Shown in pieces: positions 8,001 to 16,440 of a DNA stretch of 64,000 nt. The notes below the pieces were generated by a model that saw nothing but the letters and a program-made list of their open reading frames with translations, was not told the DNA's origin and ran no database searches. The DNA is taken from NCBI RefSeq assembly GCF_028550435.1, contig NZ_JAQQKV010000002.1, positions 682,001 through 746,000 on the forward strand, in the 5' to 3' direction. The DNA is from Asticcacaulis machinosus (GTDB lineage Bacteria; Pseudomonadota; Alphaproteobacteria; Caulobacterales; Caulobacteraceae). Both the position numbers and the translations under genes were made by a program. Within the stretch, counting starts at the first letter, position 1; every line of letters starts with the position of its first letter.

Positions 8001-9948
8001 TGATCCTGGTCGGTGAGTGGACAATAAATTCGCGCACCCAGAAATAGGTTTTGCCATCACCGTCACCCACGATGATTTCGCTACCGTCTTCCTCAAGGGT
8101 TTTCAGGCCCATATTGTCGAGGATCGGCAAAATATCGGCCAAAGCGATCGGGGTGCGGGCGCGCTGATAGAGCTTAAACGCAAACTGGGTTTCCGAATCC
8201 TCCAGCCGCTGATAGGCGCGCAAATTGAGCGGCGATGGCGCCTCCAGCCGCGACAAATACCAGATATCTTTGACCGCTTCATAGGCGTCATAGCGTTCCT
8301 GATAGCCCGCCGGTAAGGCCCGTGCCCAACTGTGCCAGCGGATGTCACCGGGAAACGCCTCAAGACCCAGTATAGTCTGGGGATCGCCCTCATGGATCAG
8401 GGCCTCGACCTTTTGTGGCCAGGCCCGCGTCAGGTTTTCAATATCCGATTCCAGATCGGCCACCGATGGGTCGAAATGATCGCCGGGATTTACACCTATA
8501 ATGTAATGCAGACACGACAGAAGAGTATCAGCTACATACGGATAGACCGCTGACACCCGACCCATAAAGGCATCCGCCAGACGCGCGCCTATGCGGCCAT
8601 GCAGCGACACCTGATAGAGTTCGCGCGGAATATAGACCAATACGGAAATAAATCGATCAAACGGGTCGGTGCGGGTAAAGACCCGCACTCTGGGCCGATC
8701 AGACAGATGCAATATGCCGCGTGCAATGCGCAGCAAATCGGCGGCTTCCATCTGGAACAGTTCATCGCGCGGATAAGTCTCGATAATGTTTCTCAGGCGC
8801 TTATCGGCATAGCCGCCATTATTGAACCCGATGACCTTGGATTCACTTAAGACATAGTCTGCCTTCTTGCGGATCAGCGGCACCTCAAACGCCGGACGGT
8901 CATAGGCTTCGGATGTAAACAACCCGACAAAGCGAATTTCACCCGACGGCTGGCCATCCGCGCCGTAACGCTTGATGCCGATATAGTCCATGTAAACCCG
9001 CCGGTGGACGCGGGCTTTGATATTGGCCTTTGCGACCGTTACCGGCTCTGAGTTTTCAAGCTGATTGAGGATTTGCGCGTTGAGCACCGCAGGCTCAGAT
9101 GATCGGCGCAGGATCGGGCGATCCGCATCGCGCAATATGCCGTAACCATCCTGAAGCAGGTTAAGCGGCCCTTCCTGCGTATAGCCGCCGTCGGCATCAC
9201 GCGGATAGACATAGCCTTTGGCACCCAGAAACACAAAATGGTTGTTCTGAACCCAGCGCAGGAAGGCCAGATTTTCCTCCAGTGTCGCCGGATCAAGGGT
9301 CAGTGTCTGATGGGTTTTGAGCGCTTCGAGCGCGCTGATTTCCTGCGCCAGCAGTTTCAGCATACGCGGAAAATCGAGTACCGCCAGACGCAGGTCATTT
9401 AACGTTTTTTCGACCCCCTCCAGAATACGGACGTGTACCTCAACCGGCTGGCGCTCAATGAACACCATGATCATGGATTCTTTGGAGGCGCCGTCATCAC
9501 TGCGCCGGCCCTCGCTGTCACGGCCTACGGATACAACGGGATGGAACATGGAACGGATAGATACGCCCTGATCGATCAGTTCCCCCATCAGGCTTTCGAC
9601 TATAAACGGGGCATCGGATTGGATAATGCTCAATATATCGTAGACATGCGAACGGCCTGGGCCCGCAGGGGAGGGTGTCAAAGACTTAACCACCTGATTG
9701 CCGCCCAGGCGAACATTGCCCAGCGCCCAGAAATCAGCGATGACGCGACCGAGATCGCTCAGCGCTATATCCGGCAATTCTTCCGGTTCATAATCTTCGA
9801 TAATCTGGCGGATAAAACTCAACTGTGCGGGCGATAAATCGTCAGCACCCGTCATTTCCAGCGCCTTGGCAAAACTGTCCGCCAGAGTCTTAAGATTAGG
9901 GGTATTAAGTTTTGCGGCGTCCTGAAGGCGGGGCGTATTGTCGTCCAT
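4999..9948 (-). CDS. gdhZ: Large NAD-specific glutamate dehydrogenase (about 180 kDa class)
   Basis: Catabolic enzyme converting glutamate to 2-oxoglutarate and ammonium with NAD. The 1649-residue length matches the bacterial L_180 class. The N-terminal third carries ACT-like regulatory repeats. The catalytic core near residues 825-870 includes RFGPVARGGLRWSDR, with the following KAQQVKNAVIVPVGSKGG. The Rossmann part follows (VVGVGDMSGDVFGNG, KVIGEGANLGMTQAGR, NTDAIDNSAGVDCSDHEVN). In Caulobacter the orthologue GdhZ also inhibits FtsZ with KidO, linking glutamate metabolism to division; that role here is inference. The 3' end overlaps usp by eight bases. A 445-bp upstream gap to a divergent gene should contain its promoter. 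Confidence 0.95.
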   Translation of the reverse strand: MDDNTPRLQDAAKLNTPNLKTLADSFAKALEMTGADDLSPAQLSFIRQIIEDYEPEELPDIALSDLGRVIADFWALGNVRLGGNQVVKSLTPSPAGPGRSHVYDILSIIQSDAPFIVESLMGELIDQGVSIRSMFHPVVSVGRDSEGRRSDDGASKESMIMVFIERQPVEVHVRILEGVEKTLNDLRLAVLDFPRMLKLLAQEISALEALKTHQTLTLDPATLEENLAFLRWVQNNHFVFLGAKGYVYPRDADGGYTQEGPLNLLQDGYGILRDADRPILRRSSEPAVLNAQILNQLENSEPVTVAKANIKARVHRRVYMDYIGIKRYGADGQPSGEIRFVGLFTSEAYDRPAFEVPLIRKKADYVLSESKVIGFNNGGYADKRLRNIIETYPRDELFQMEAADLLRIARGILHLSDRPRVRVFTRTDPFDRFISVLVYIPRELYQVSLHGRIGARLADAFMGRVSAVYPYVADTLLSCLHYIIGVNPGDHFDPSVADLESDIENLTRAWPQKVEALIHEGDPQTILGLEAFPGDIRWHSWARALPAGYQERYDAYEAVKDIWYLSRLEAPSPLNLRAYQRLEDSETQFAFKLYQRARTPIALADILPILDNMGLKTLEEDGSEIIVGDGDGKTYFWVREFIVHSPTRISDFAGFKQRFEQGALALWQGLTENDGFNALLVTGADWRQTALLRALCLYRQQSGLDPSQDVQQQALRENRDVTEALWRYFELKFAPDGGGDVAIRQSEVGAAKTKIDTLLQAVSNFEQDRVLRRLAALIGAMVRTNYYQTDGDGQPKTYISFKIKSRDLIDLPEPKPFREIFVWSPDVNGVHLRFGPVARGGLRWSDRKDDFRTEVLGLVKAQQVKNAVIVPVGSKGGFYPKSLPKGGTPDAVRNEAIRAYKTFLSGLLDLTDNIGPKGEIVHPVAVVMWDEPDPYLVVAADKGTATFSDIANGVSADYGFWLGDAFASGGSVGYDHKAMGITARGAWEAVKRHFRERGKDIQSEPFTVVGVGDMSGDVFGNGLLLSRQTKLVAAFDHRDIFIDPNPDAAASFTERERLFALPRSSWQDYDKSLISKGGGVFSRGLKSIDLTPEIKALLGIEADAVSPFDLMQAILKAEAELLYFGGIGTYIKAPAQSHLEVGDKANDAIRIDATDLRVKVIGEGANLGMTQAGRIAAAQNGVRLNTDAIDNSAGVDCSDHEVNIKILLGSLVTNGRLTMPERDALLASMTDDVASHVLQHNYRQTLTLTLQEASAYGDNGAAQMFMSGLEARGKLDRKVEGLPSNAVLEARKAQNQGLFRPELAVTTAYAKIVLFDDIVASSAPDDAAFERMLIDYFPTALHGYVTEINEHRLKREIIATVLANDIVNMTGASFPARLMKSAGVDARAFVLAFEAARRLFGLNALWDQVSARDNIIPAAAQTALYQEIALFLRRQTYWLARRFGMEGKTVDELVSDYQAGVTELLAHGPDLISVYDSGNVTRRLERLKAAGADEALADRIAYLRSFTSATDIIDLAVKHGFDLKAVARLYYLAGERFGFDRLRAGANELFSADPWDRMALRRLTEDLLAEHKSVVAAVLSGVTNLTDPAGQLSDWAEANKALSDPARQVIEDIEQSTQGAEASWTFAKLTIVNAVLREWVNRLQEAQSA

Positions 9949-10393
9949 AGGCTCATCTACCCTTATCTGGCCCGGCCTGAGCGGCCGGTTGTCTTTGTAA
10001 GATCACGGCGTTTGGGGCGGGATGATGAGCCAATTTGCTTAACAAAACAATCTCCGGCCAGTCTATCAAAATGAAAAGCCGCCAGCCCTTATTCAGAGCT
10101 GACGGCTTGTTTGAAAGCGCCTCTATGGGGGAAAGGGGCCTTCAAATTTAAGATCGCCCAAGCTTAAGGGGGAAGTCGTCAGGGCGATCATCAAAGCCTT
10201 TCGGGGGACGAAAAGCTTATGATGAAAGGGTACCACAAAAGGGGAATTGCACCATATTGGCTCGCATCACAGTTGTGTGAGTCCCGCCACCCAAAAAACC
10301 GCGATAATCCTAAAATTATCTTGAATATCACCCCCTTAAGGCCATAGGGTTTGCAGGCGCGATATTGCACAAAAACGTGAAGGGTTAAGGATC
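9949..10393. other. 445-bp intergenic region, divergent promoters expected
   Basis: No gene was found between gdhZ (minus) and the DUF853 gene (plus). It contains one imperfect hairpin at 10076-10108 (AAGCCGCCAGC / GCTGACGGCTT, one mismatch) and a 26-codon open frame at 10071 that starts inside the same hairpin. Neither has a ribosome site or clear T-tract. Promoters for both flanking genes must lie here but no convincing -35/-10 pair could be fixed by eye. Confidence 0.5.
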
Positions 10394-11881
10394 ATGGCGG
10401 ACACAACTGGCGTTCTGGTCGGATATTCACAGTCGCCGACCTCTGGCGGTGCCCAAACCCTTCTTTTCAATCGCGCCAACCGCCACGGTATTGTGGCGGG
10501 CGCTACGGGTACGGGCAAGACTGTGACCCTGCAAATTCTGGCGCAAGCTTTTTCCGATGCCGGTGTGCCGGTCTTCGCCGCTGACATTAAAGGCGATCTG
10601 TCGGGTGTCGCCGTCGCCGGCAGCCCTAACGAAAAGCTGCTTGAGCGCGCCAAACTGATGAATCTTGATCTGGCGCCCAAGGCCGCACCCGTCATTTTCT
10701 GGGATATCTTCGGTGAAAAAGGCCACCCGATCCGGGCGACGATTTCCGAGATGGGGCCGCTTTTGTTATCGCGCCTGTTTGAACTGAACGATGTGCAGGA
10801 AGGGGTTTTGAACATCGCCTTCCACGTGGCCGACAAGGAAGGGCTGCTGCTGCTCGATCTGGCCGATCTGCGCGCCCTGCTCAACCATGTGGCTGAGAAT
10901 GCCAAAGAGATTTCCGCCACCTACGGTCAGGTATCAGCGACCTCAATCGGCGCCATTCAGCGTCAGTTGCTGACACTGGAAACCCAAGGGGGTACGAAAT
11001 TCTTTGGCGAACCGGCGCTGCGGCTGGAAGACCTGATGCGCACGGATTTATCGGGCAAGGGCTACATCAATATTCTGTGTGCGGACAAACTGATCGGCTC
11101 ACCCCGCCTCTATTCGACGTTTCTGCTGTGGCTGTTGTCGGAACTGTTTGAGGAGTTGCCTGAAATCGGCGATCCCGAAAAGCCGCGCATGGTGTTTTTC
11201 TTCGACGAAGCCCACCTGTTGTTCAACGAAGCGCCCAAGTCCCTGCTGGAAAAGATTGAGCAGGTCGTGCGCCTGATCCGCTCCAAAGGGGTCGGCATCT
11301 ATTTCGTCACGCAAAATCCCGCCGATGTGCCGGATTCGGTTTTGGCTCAGCTTGGCAACCGCATTCAGCACGCCCTGCGCGCCTATACCCCGTCCGAGCA
11401 AAAGGGCCTGAAAGCGGCTGCCAATTCGTTCCGTGCCAATCCGGAGTTTGATACCATTGAGACCATTCAAGGCTTAGGCGTCGGTGAGGCGCTGGTGTCG
11501 CTGCTGGATGAAAAAGGCCGCCCGACGGTAACCGCCCACGCCCTGATCCGCCCTCCGGCCTCGCGTTTGGGGGCGGCCACGGAGGCTGAACGTCAGGCTG
11601 TGTTTGCCAAGTCTCCGGTCGGGGGCGTCTATGATGAAGCCAAAGACCGCGAATCTGCGTTTGAGATTTTGTCCAAGCGCAAACAGGTCGAAGTGGTCGA
11701 ACAAGAAACGGTCACCCTCACCAAAACCACCGTCAAAGAACCGGCTCGTAAAGCTTCATCGACCGAAAAAGCCGTCACGTCGGTTGCGGTCTCGGTCATC
11801 CGCACCATCGGTGTTACCCTTGGGCGTGAGTTAGTGCGCGGGCTGTTGGGATCGATGAAGAAGCCAACCAAGCGGCGGTAA
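10394..11881 (+). CDS. HerA/VirB4-like P-loop ATPase, DUF853 (YjgR) family
   Basis: A 495-residue protein with an N-terminal ATPase of the HerA-FtsK superfamily. It has Walker [13 protein letters not shown] at about residues 36-47, Walker [14 protein letters not shown] near 261, and a sensor-like [12 protein letters not shown] near 302. The family (DUF853, E. coli YjgR) is widespread but has no settled role; DNA or protein translocation is often guessed from homology to HerA. The C-terminal 80 residues are charged and low in complexity ([20 protein letters not shown]), ending KKPTKRR. It stands alone between long intergenic stretches. A GC-rich hairpin followed by TTTT lies about 55 bases downstream. 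Unlike defence HerA proteins, no nuclease (NurA, DUF4297, Sir2) is next to it. Confidence 0.85.
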   Translation: MADTTGVLVGYSQSPTSGGAQTLLFNRANRHGIVAGATGTGKTVTLQILAQAFSDAGVPVFAADIKGDLSGVAVAGSPNEKLLERAKLMNLDLAPKAAPVIFWDIFGEKGHPIRATISEMGPLLLSRLFELNDVQEGVLNIAFHVADKEGLLLLDLADLRALLNHVAENAKEISATYGQVSATSIGAIQRQLLTLETQGGTKFFGEPALRLEDLMRTDLSGKGYINILCADKLIGSPRLYSTFLLWLLSELFEELPEIGDPEKPRMVFFFDEAHLLFNEAPKSLLEKIEQVVRLIRSKGVGIYFVTQNPADVPDSVLAQLGNRIQHALRAYTPSEQKGLKAAANSFRANPEFDTIETIQGLGVGEALVSLLDEKGRPTVTAHALIRPPASRLGAATEAERQAVFAKSPVGGVYDEAKDRESAFEILSKRKQVEVVEQETVTLTKTTVKEPARKASSTEKAVTSVAVSVIRTIGVTLGRELVRGLLGSMKKPTKRR

Positions 11882-11934
11882 ATCTCCTACCCATCGCTTT
11901 GCGACAGGGAGGAGGGTGACTCCTCGTAATGGGT

Positions 11935-11958
11935 CAAGGGGGCTTGCCCCCTTGTTTT
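11935..11958 (+). terminator. Hairpin terminator after the DUF853 gene
   Basis: A perfect 9-bp stem CAAGGGGGC-TT-GCCCCCTTG followed by TTTT. It has the same GC-rich palindrome style as the copies at 18516, 42145 and 57187, so it may be one of that repeat family used as a terminator. Confidence 0.65.
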
Positions 11959-12027
11959 AGTGCCCTAACGCTTCGCTGTTTGAGGGCGGTGGCGTTATCT
12001 TAGGAATTTCAGATTATAGTACCGGTC

Positions 12028-12438
12028 ATGTTGCACCCGGTTCTGGCCCTGATTGCGTGGACGATGCTGATGCTGGTTTGGCTTTATGCCGCCCGCATAA
12101 CGGCCTTGTTTGCGCTCAAAGTCGATCCACAACGCCTGAGCGATAAGCGGCTTTTAGGCCAACTGCCGCCCTATGCCCGTGACCCTGCCGATAATTATGC
12201 CAACCTGCTGGAGCAGCCGGTGCTGTTCTATGCCCTGAGCAGCGTCATTCACCTCAGCGGCTGGGGTGATCGCCTGTTTATAACCTTGGCCTGGATCTAT
12301 GTCGGCCTGCGCATTGTCCATTCGCTAATACAGGCCCTGCATAACATCGTCATTTTGCGCTTTTGCGTGTTTTTGTGCGCCACCGGCATATTGAGCTATA
12401 TGTTGATACGGACCGTACGCGTGACGCTGAATTTTTAA
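12028..12438 (+). CDS. MAPEG family integral membrane protein
   Basis: A 136-residue inner-membrane protein with four hydrophobic segments: LHPVLALIAWTMLMLVWLYAA, a second around YALSSVIHLSG, ITLAWIYVGLRIVHSLI, and FCVFLCATGILSYMLI. The family signature is DNYANLLEQPVLFYAL at about residues 55-70, the glutathione-transferase-like MAPEG motif (NxxExP-type). Eukaryotic members act on eicosanoids and glutathione; bacterial substrates are mostly unknown, and no enzyme activity is claimed. The gene ends seven bases before an unrecognised gene, so the two may be cotranscribed. Confidence 0.8.
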   Translation: MLHPVLALIAWTMLMLVWLYAARITALFALKVDPQRLSDKRLLGQLPPYARDPADNYANLLEQPVLFYALSSVIHLSGWGDRLFITLAWIYVGLRIVHSLIQALHNIVILRFCVFLCATGILSYMLIRTVRVTLNF

Positions 12439-12445
12439 GGCTGCA

Positions 12446-13084
12446 ATGATCATGTTTGGCGAAGACCTAGACAAAATGCTTGAGCTTGCCAAGAAAGCGA
12501 AGGCTGAAAAAGGTTGGGGTGGTTTCGCCGATTACCTAGAACAACATGGAGCCGGTGTTCGCAAGAGGGCGCTAGAAAGCCTGAATCTTTTTTTAAATGA
12601 TGCGGTTTTATGGCCTTTAGAAGAGAGACTTCGATTCACGCTTTGGCTACTTGACTCAATAGATATAGAAGCTCTGGTTCAGCCACTAAAACTGCGTCTT
12701 GTCATTCCTACTATAAGGGAATGGGAGAGTTTAAATCCATTATCACCTGAGCCTCCACTATGGCTCGGCCTTCTGCACTGCGATAAGCCTGAAAATCACA
12801 TTCGAAGGGCGCTGGAGCTTGATCCCAAGTGTGAAAAAGCAAGAGAAATTTTGTGTCAATGGATCATCGCAGACATCAGCTATAACCAACACGAACTGCC
12901 AGCCTTTTATATCCACGACCCACGAGTGGATCTGGCCGACTTAGCTGAGGCAGAAGCACTCTGCTTAAGCTACGAGCATAAAGCTTGGGTTGAACACATG
13001 CTTTCTGAGATTATGCAACAGCGCGCATTAGCAGAAGAATGGTTGGAAAACCACCCTAGACTAGGAGACTTCGCATCATACTAG
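12446..13084 (+). CDS. Hypothetical protein, unrecognised, AT-richer than surroundings
   Basis: The 212-residue protein is soluble, acidic and largely helical (DLDKMLELAKKAKAEKGW, then RRALELDPKCEKAREILCQWIIADISYNQHELPAFYI). There is no signal peptide or membrane segment. The part HIRRALELDPKCEKAREIL resembles a single TPR-like helical hairpin, but no repeat series follows. I do not recognise a named family and assign no function. Codon use is poorer in G/C at third positions (many TTA, CTA, AGA, ATA) than neighbours, hinting at acquisition. It follows the MAPEG gene by seven bases and may start at 12446 or the ATG at 12452. It faces mltA tail to tail. Confidence 0.7.
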   Translation: MIMFGEDLDKMLELAKKAKAEKGWGGFADYLEQHGAGVRKRALESLNLFLNDAVLWPLEERLRFTLWLLDSIDIEALVQPLKLRLVIPTIREWESLNPLSPEPPLWLGLLHCDKPENHIRRALELDPKCEKAREILCQWIIADISYNQHELPAFYIHDPRVDLADLAEAEALCLSYEHKAWVEHMLSEIMQQRALAEEWLENHPRLGDFASY

Positions 13085-13098
13085 ATTGGTGATGCCTA

Positions 13099-14229
13099 TT
13101 AAGGCCTTGACACAATCCGCCACATCTTAAGCTTATGTTTGACCCGACCCGCTTCGGTGCCGGCGCGGGTGCCGTGGCCCATATAGAGATCCGCGCGGAT
13201 TTTACCCTTAATGGCCCCACCGGTATCGAGGGCTGACACCATGCGTTGATATTGCGGGAAAGCGTCCTTTAACGCGCCCGCATTGGCATCAATCCAGTAC
13301 AGATCACCATACTGATGATGGGCCGGATCAACCGCAATCGCTGATCCGCCCGGCAGAGGTACGCCCGCCGCACCCAAGGGATCATGAGGGTCTTCGATCT
13401 TGAAAAACGCATAACGCGGATTGAGATTCATCGTCTCCTGAGCTACCGGTCCGCGATTGGCCGCCAGCCAGGCGCGAATATTATCACCGGAGGATTTGTC
13501 TTTTTCCAGTATGCCGCGTTCGACCATCGGCTTGGCTATGCCGACAAACGGGTGACCATTATCTGCGGCATAGGCGGCCAGAAACTTAGACCCATCCGGC
13601 AGTTCCAGATAGCCCGACCCCTGAAGCTGCATAAAGAAATAGTCTTCGGGCCGCATATAGAGCGGAGTATCAGCGGGCTGGGCTTCGATCTCAGCGCGGG
13701 TGTAATAGGGGACATACTGGCCATCGACCACGCGCGCCGCAACTTTGGTCGCAGTCTGTGGGGGGAACATCTGATCACCACGCACGACCACCAGATCAGC
13801 AGGCTTCAACCGTACAGGCTGCGAAAATTCAGCATTAGGCAGACTGAGCGCCTCATATTCCGGCACGAAATAGGCCGTCAGCAACCCCTCGCCGTCCAAG
13901 ACTTCAACGACGAAATTGACCTCGAAAAAGGCTTTGATATCAGCAGGATCGGCAAAATCGGTGTGGCTTAGCTTATCACACACCACCTTGTAATGCCTGC
14001 CTTTTTTATAGGCGCATGTCCCGCGCAGGGCTTCAAACGCCACAAAAGAATCCGACAGCCCCCATCCGGGCAGGCTGCTCAGGGGCTTAAAGGACGAAGG
14101 CGGTTCGGGAACCGGAGCTGGTTGCGGTGTTACCGGCGACACAGGGGTTGGTGTTACAGATTTAGGAGTTTGCGCGCACGCCGCCACCATTGCCGACAGC
14201 GCAAGGCCCGTTAATAGCTTTAGCCTCAC
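13099..14229 (-). CDS. mltA: Membrane-bound lytic murein transglycosylase A (MltA)
   Basis: Outer-membrane lipoprotein expected to cleave peptidoglycan glycan strands with 1,6-anhydro ring formation. Using the GTG at 14229, which overlaps the tim44 stop (GTGA), the 376-residue product starts VRLKLLTGLALSAMVAACAQ: a signal peptide with a lipobox ending in Cys. A Pro-rich linker (PTPVSPVTPQPAPVPEP) leads to the MltA domain with LLTAYFVPEYEAL and FFMQLQGSGYLELPDG. The C-terminal 3D domain has PGGSAIAVDPAHHQYGDLYW, then MVSALDTGGAIKGKIRADLYMGHG, which includes the catalytic-type Asp residues. The tim44-mltA order is common in alphaproteobacteria. Residues upstream of 14229 belong to tim44. Confidence 0.92.
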   Translation of the reverse strand: MRLKLLTGLALSAMVAACAQTPKSVTPTPVSPVTPQPAPVPEPPSSFKPLSSLPGWGLSDSFVAFEALRGTCAYKKGRHYKVVCDKLSHTDFADPADIKAFFEVNFVVEVLDGEGLLTAYFVPEYEALSLPNAEFSQPVRLKPADLVVVRGDQMFPPQTATKVAARVVDGQYVPYYTRAEIEAQPADTPLYMRPEDYFFMQLQGSGYLELPDGSKFLAAYAADNGHPFVGIAKPMVERGILEKDKSSGDNIRAWLAANRGPVAQETMNLNPRYAFFKIEDPHDPLGAAGVPLPGGSAIAVDPAHHQYGDLYWIDANAGALKDAFPQYQRMVSALDTGGAIKGKIRADLYMGHGTRAGTEAGRVKHKLKMWRIVSRP

Positions 14230-14879
14230 GCCTTGGCCGCCTCTACCTTGGCCAACAGCCACGGATTATTGCCGGATTTCAGGTTTTTCTGGAACGTCCA
14301 GTATTCGGCCGTGCGCTTGTGGGTTTTCTTCGCTTCAACTGGCACAGGCAGAACATCAGTTTCAGGCACGGCGGGCTCCGCAGGCTTTAGCGTCTCGGTC
14401 TGATAGAGCAGTTCCGACAGGAACCGCACCCGGATATGAGCAAAGTCATCCTTGAAATCGATCAGTTCCATGTCGACCTTGGGGCCATCGACAAAGGTGA
14501 CCGATTCCTTGGGGGCGGACGGATCGCGGTTCTGCACGGCTTTTGAGAACACATTATAGACATTATCCGCCAGACGATCCTTCACCGGCTCGACATCACC
14601 CTTGGTGAAGGCTACGACCACGCCTTCATAGGTTTCGCGGGCCTTTTCGATAAAGTTAATCTCATTAAACTGCGGGTCGCGGGCCTTAAGCGCCTCCAGA
14701 TTTGGGAACTTCGGCGCTTCGGGCTTTTTTTCGACGCGTACGGGCCCATCAGAGTCTTCGCCTACACGGGGAGCGGGCTTGTCTTCGACCTTGAAGCCCA
14801 CGCGACGGCCTAAGACATTATAAAGCTGGAACAAAACCACTACGGCTATGACCGCAAATATAACCAGTTCGACCGACAT
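14226..14879 (-). CDS. Tim44/TimA-family inner-membrane adaptor protein
   Basis: A 217-residue protein with one N-terminal membrane anchor (MSVELVIFAVIAVVVLFQLYNVLGRR) and a C-terminal Tim44-like domain (about residues 85-200: FNEINFIEKARETYEGVVVAF ... IDFKDDFAHIRVRFLSELLY). Mitochondrial Tim44 tethers Hsp70 at the translocon; bacterial relatives are thought to be membrane adaptors but their partner is unproven. The chosen ATG at 14879 gives the anchor right at the N terminus and follows an AGGG. It overlaps mltA by four bases. It is divergent from secB, so both could serve protein export or envelope quality, which is an inference from context. Confidence 0.85.
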   Translation of the reverse strand: MSVELVIFAVIAVVVLFQLYNVLGRRVGFKVEDKPAPRVGEDSDGPVRVEKKPEAPKFPNLEALKARDPQFNEINFIEKARETYEGVVVAFTKGDVEPVKDRLADNVYNVFSKAVQNRDPSAPKESVTFVDGPKVDMELIDFKDDFAHIRVRFLSELLYQTETLKPAEPAVPETDVLPVPVEAKKTHKRTAEYWTFQKNLKSGNNPWLLAKVEAAKA

Positions 14880-15117
14880 CCCTGTTAACTCTCTTACATT
14901 GCGTGCGTGATTTACCATCTATATAGGGAAAGTTTAACGAAACGGAACCTTCCAGTTCGATTGCTTATTGTTTTCTTGCGTGATAGCAGCGTTTTTACAC
15001 TGTTTGTCGTGATATTATTGCCGAAAAACCCCAGGAAAGTATACTGGCACTTTTCGGCATATCACTTTAAAGCGCGGGTTGCTGCACCCTTGCGCCCATA
15101 GCCGGAGTTGTTTTGTT

Positions 15118-15630
15118 ATGACTGATACCGTGGCCCCTGAAGCCAACACCCAAAACGGGGCCCAGGCCGATGGCCTCACCCCCCTGCCCGCTAACATGCA
15201 GGTTCTGGCCCAGTTCATCCGCGATTTTTCGTTCGAAAATCCGCGCGCACCACAGTCGCTGCGCATGGATGTCCGCCCCGAAGTCGATATGGGCGTCGAA
15301 ATGAACGCCAAGGGTCGCCCTGACGGCCTGTTTGAGGTTGATCTTAAACTGTCGGTCAAGGCCACTAACCCCGAAGGCCCGGTGTTCAATATCGAGCTTG
15401 TTTATGGCGGTCTGTTCCAACTGGCTAACGTCCCGCAAAACATGGTTGAACCCACCCTGCTGGTCGAATGCCCGCGCTACCTGTTCCCGTTTGCGCGCCG
15501 CATCATTGCTGATGTGACCGCCGATGGCGGCTTCTTCCCGCCATTTATGGTCGAGCCGATCGATTTCGGCACGCTCTATATGTCGCAAAAAGCCGCTGGC
15601 TCCATCGGTGAAACCGCCGGTCAGGCGTAA
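15118..15630 (+). CDS. secB: Protein-export chaperone SecB
   Basis: Tetrameric chaperone that keeps preproteins unfolded and delivers them to SecA. The 170-residue product from the ATG at 15118 (preceded by GGAG at 15104-15107) contains the core of Sec[83 protein letters not shown]. The N-terminal Ala/Thr-rich extension and the C terminus ending GETAGQA differ among alphaproteobacteria. A perfect hairpin and a T-tract terminator follow it before convergent dnaQ. It is next to dnaQ and the tim44 gene, as in Caulobacter. Confidence 0.95.
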   Translation: MTDTVAPEANTQNGAQADGLTPLPANMQVLAQFIRDFSFENPRAPQSLRMDVRPEVDMGVEMNAKGRPDGLFEVDLKLSVKATNPEGPVFNIELVYGGLFQLANVPQNMVEPTLLVECPRYLFPFARRIIADVTADGGFFPPFMVEPIDFGTLYMSQKAAGSIGETAGQA

Positions 15631-15637
15631 AGTCTGT

Positions 15638-15671
15638 CACTTAAAAGTTGCCCTCCGGGTACTTTTAAGTG
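15638..15671. repeat. Stable hairpin downstream of secB
   Basis: CACTTAAAAGT (15638-15648) pairs perfectly with ACTTTTAAGTG (15661-15671), and an inner CCC-TCC-GGG extends the stem. No T-run follows, so it is more likely a 3' mRNA structure or transcript barrier than a classical terminator. Confidence 0.6.
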
Positions 15672-15681
15672 GATTTAAATG

Positions 15682-15728
15682 GTCGCCTCTGATCTCGAAG
15701 CAGTTCTTCGATCAGGGGCGGCTTTTTT
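15682..15728 (+). terminator. Rho-independent terminator between convergent secB and dnaQ
   Basis: CGCCTCTGATC pairs with GATCAGGGGCG (one wobble), with a subsidiary GAAG/CTTC stem and a short loop; CTTTTTT follows on the plus strand. It closes the secB transcript three bases before the dnaQ stop. Confidence 0.75.
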
Positions 15729-15729
15729 A

Positions 15730-16434
15730 TTAGTAGTTGGTATCTGTGGGCCAGAGCGCCTTATCTTTCAGATATTTGGCGATAAAAGCCTTGTGGGCCT
15801 CGGCTTCTTCGGGATGAATGCGCGGTGGCAAGGGCTTTGCGCGCACACCATAAGGTTTGGCGACAAATTTACCGCCGTCCTCACCAAAGTCACTGGCCAT
15901 AGCCAGATCAAGGCCGCGCTCCTTGCCGCCCATCAGCTCAAGATAGACTGTGGCCAGCAAACGGGCATCGAGCAGAGCGCCGTGTTTATCGCGTTCAATC
16001 AGAGAGATATTATAGCGCTTACACAGGGCATCCAGCGAATTGGCCATGCCGGGAAAGACATTACGCGCCACCTCCAGCGTATCCAGCCATTGCGTGGATG
16101 GCAGAGGCGCACGATTTATCCGCTCCAGCTCCATATTGATAAAGTTACGGTCAAAGCTGGCATTATGGGCAATGATGCGGCTATCGCCCACAAACTCCAG
16201 AAACTCATCGGCAATAGCTGAAAACTTAGGCTTTCCCGCCACCATTTCGTTGGTTATGCCGTGAATACGAGTGGCATCGGCTTCGATTATGCGCTCAGGA
16301 TCGACATAGCGGTGAAAGGTGCGCCCGGTCGGCAGCAGGTCTTCGAGTTCAACGCAGCCCAGTTCGATCAGGCGGTGCCCGCCGCGGTGGTCAATGCCGG
16401 TGGTTTCGGTATCAAAAACGATTTCTCTGGCCAT
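15730..16434 (-). CDS. dnaQ: DNA polymerase III epsilon subunit (3'-5' proofreading exonuclease)
   Basis: Proofreader of the replicative polymerase. The 234-residue protein has the DEDDh exonuclease motifs: ExoI FDTETTGID (residues 7-15), ExoII AHNASFDRNFI (about 99-109), and ExoIII with KHGALLDARLLATVY (about 158-172), where the catalytic His and Asp lie. The C-terminal tail (KPYGVRAKPLPPRIHPEEAEAH) would bind the alpha subunit. It is six bases downstream of coaE, in the compact run maf-aroE-coaE-dnaQ that reads away from the predicted origin, as in Caulobacter. Confidence 0.96.
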   Translation of the reverse strand: MAREIVFDTETTGIDHRGGHRLIELGCVELEDLLPTGRTFHRYVDPERIIEADATRIHGITNEMVAGKPKFSAIADEFLEFVGDSRIIAHNASFDRNFINMELERINRAPLPSTQWLDTLEVARNVFPGMANSLDALCKRYNISLIERDKHGALLDARLLATVYLELMGGKERGLDLAMASDFGEDGGKFVAKPYGVRAKPLPPRIHPEEAEAHKAFIAKYLKDKALWPTDTNY

Positions 16435-16440
16435 GGGTTT

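Noticed and set aside
10071-10151. 26-codon frame upstream of the DUF853 gene
   Set aside because: It lies across a hairpin, has no ribosome site, and its sequence is repetitive; likely chance.
10394-11881. DUF853 ATPase as a HerA-type anti-phage component
   Set aside because: No partner nuclease or defence gene is adjacent; the family is a common housekeeping-type gene.
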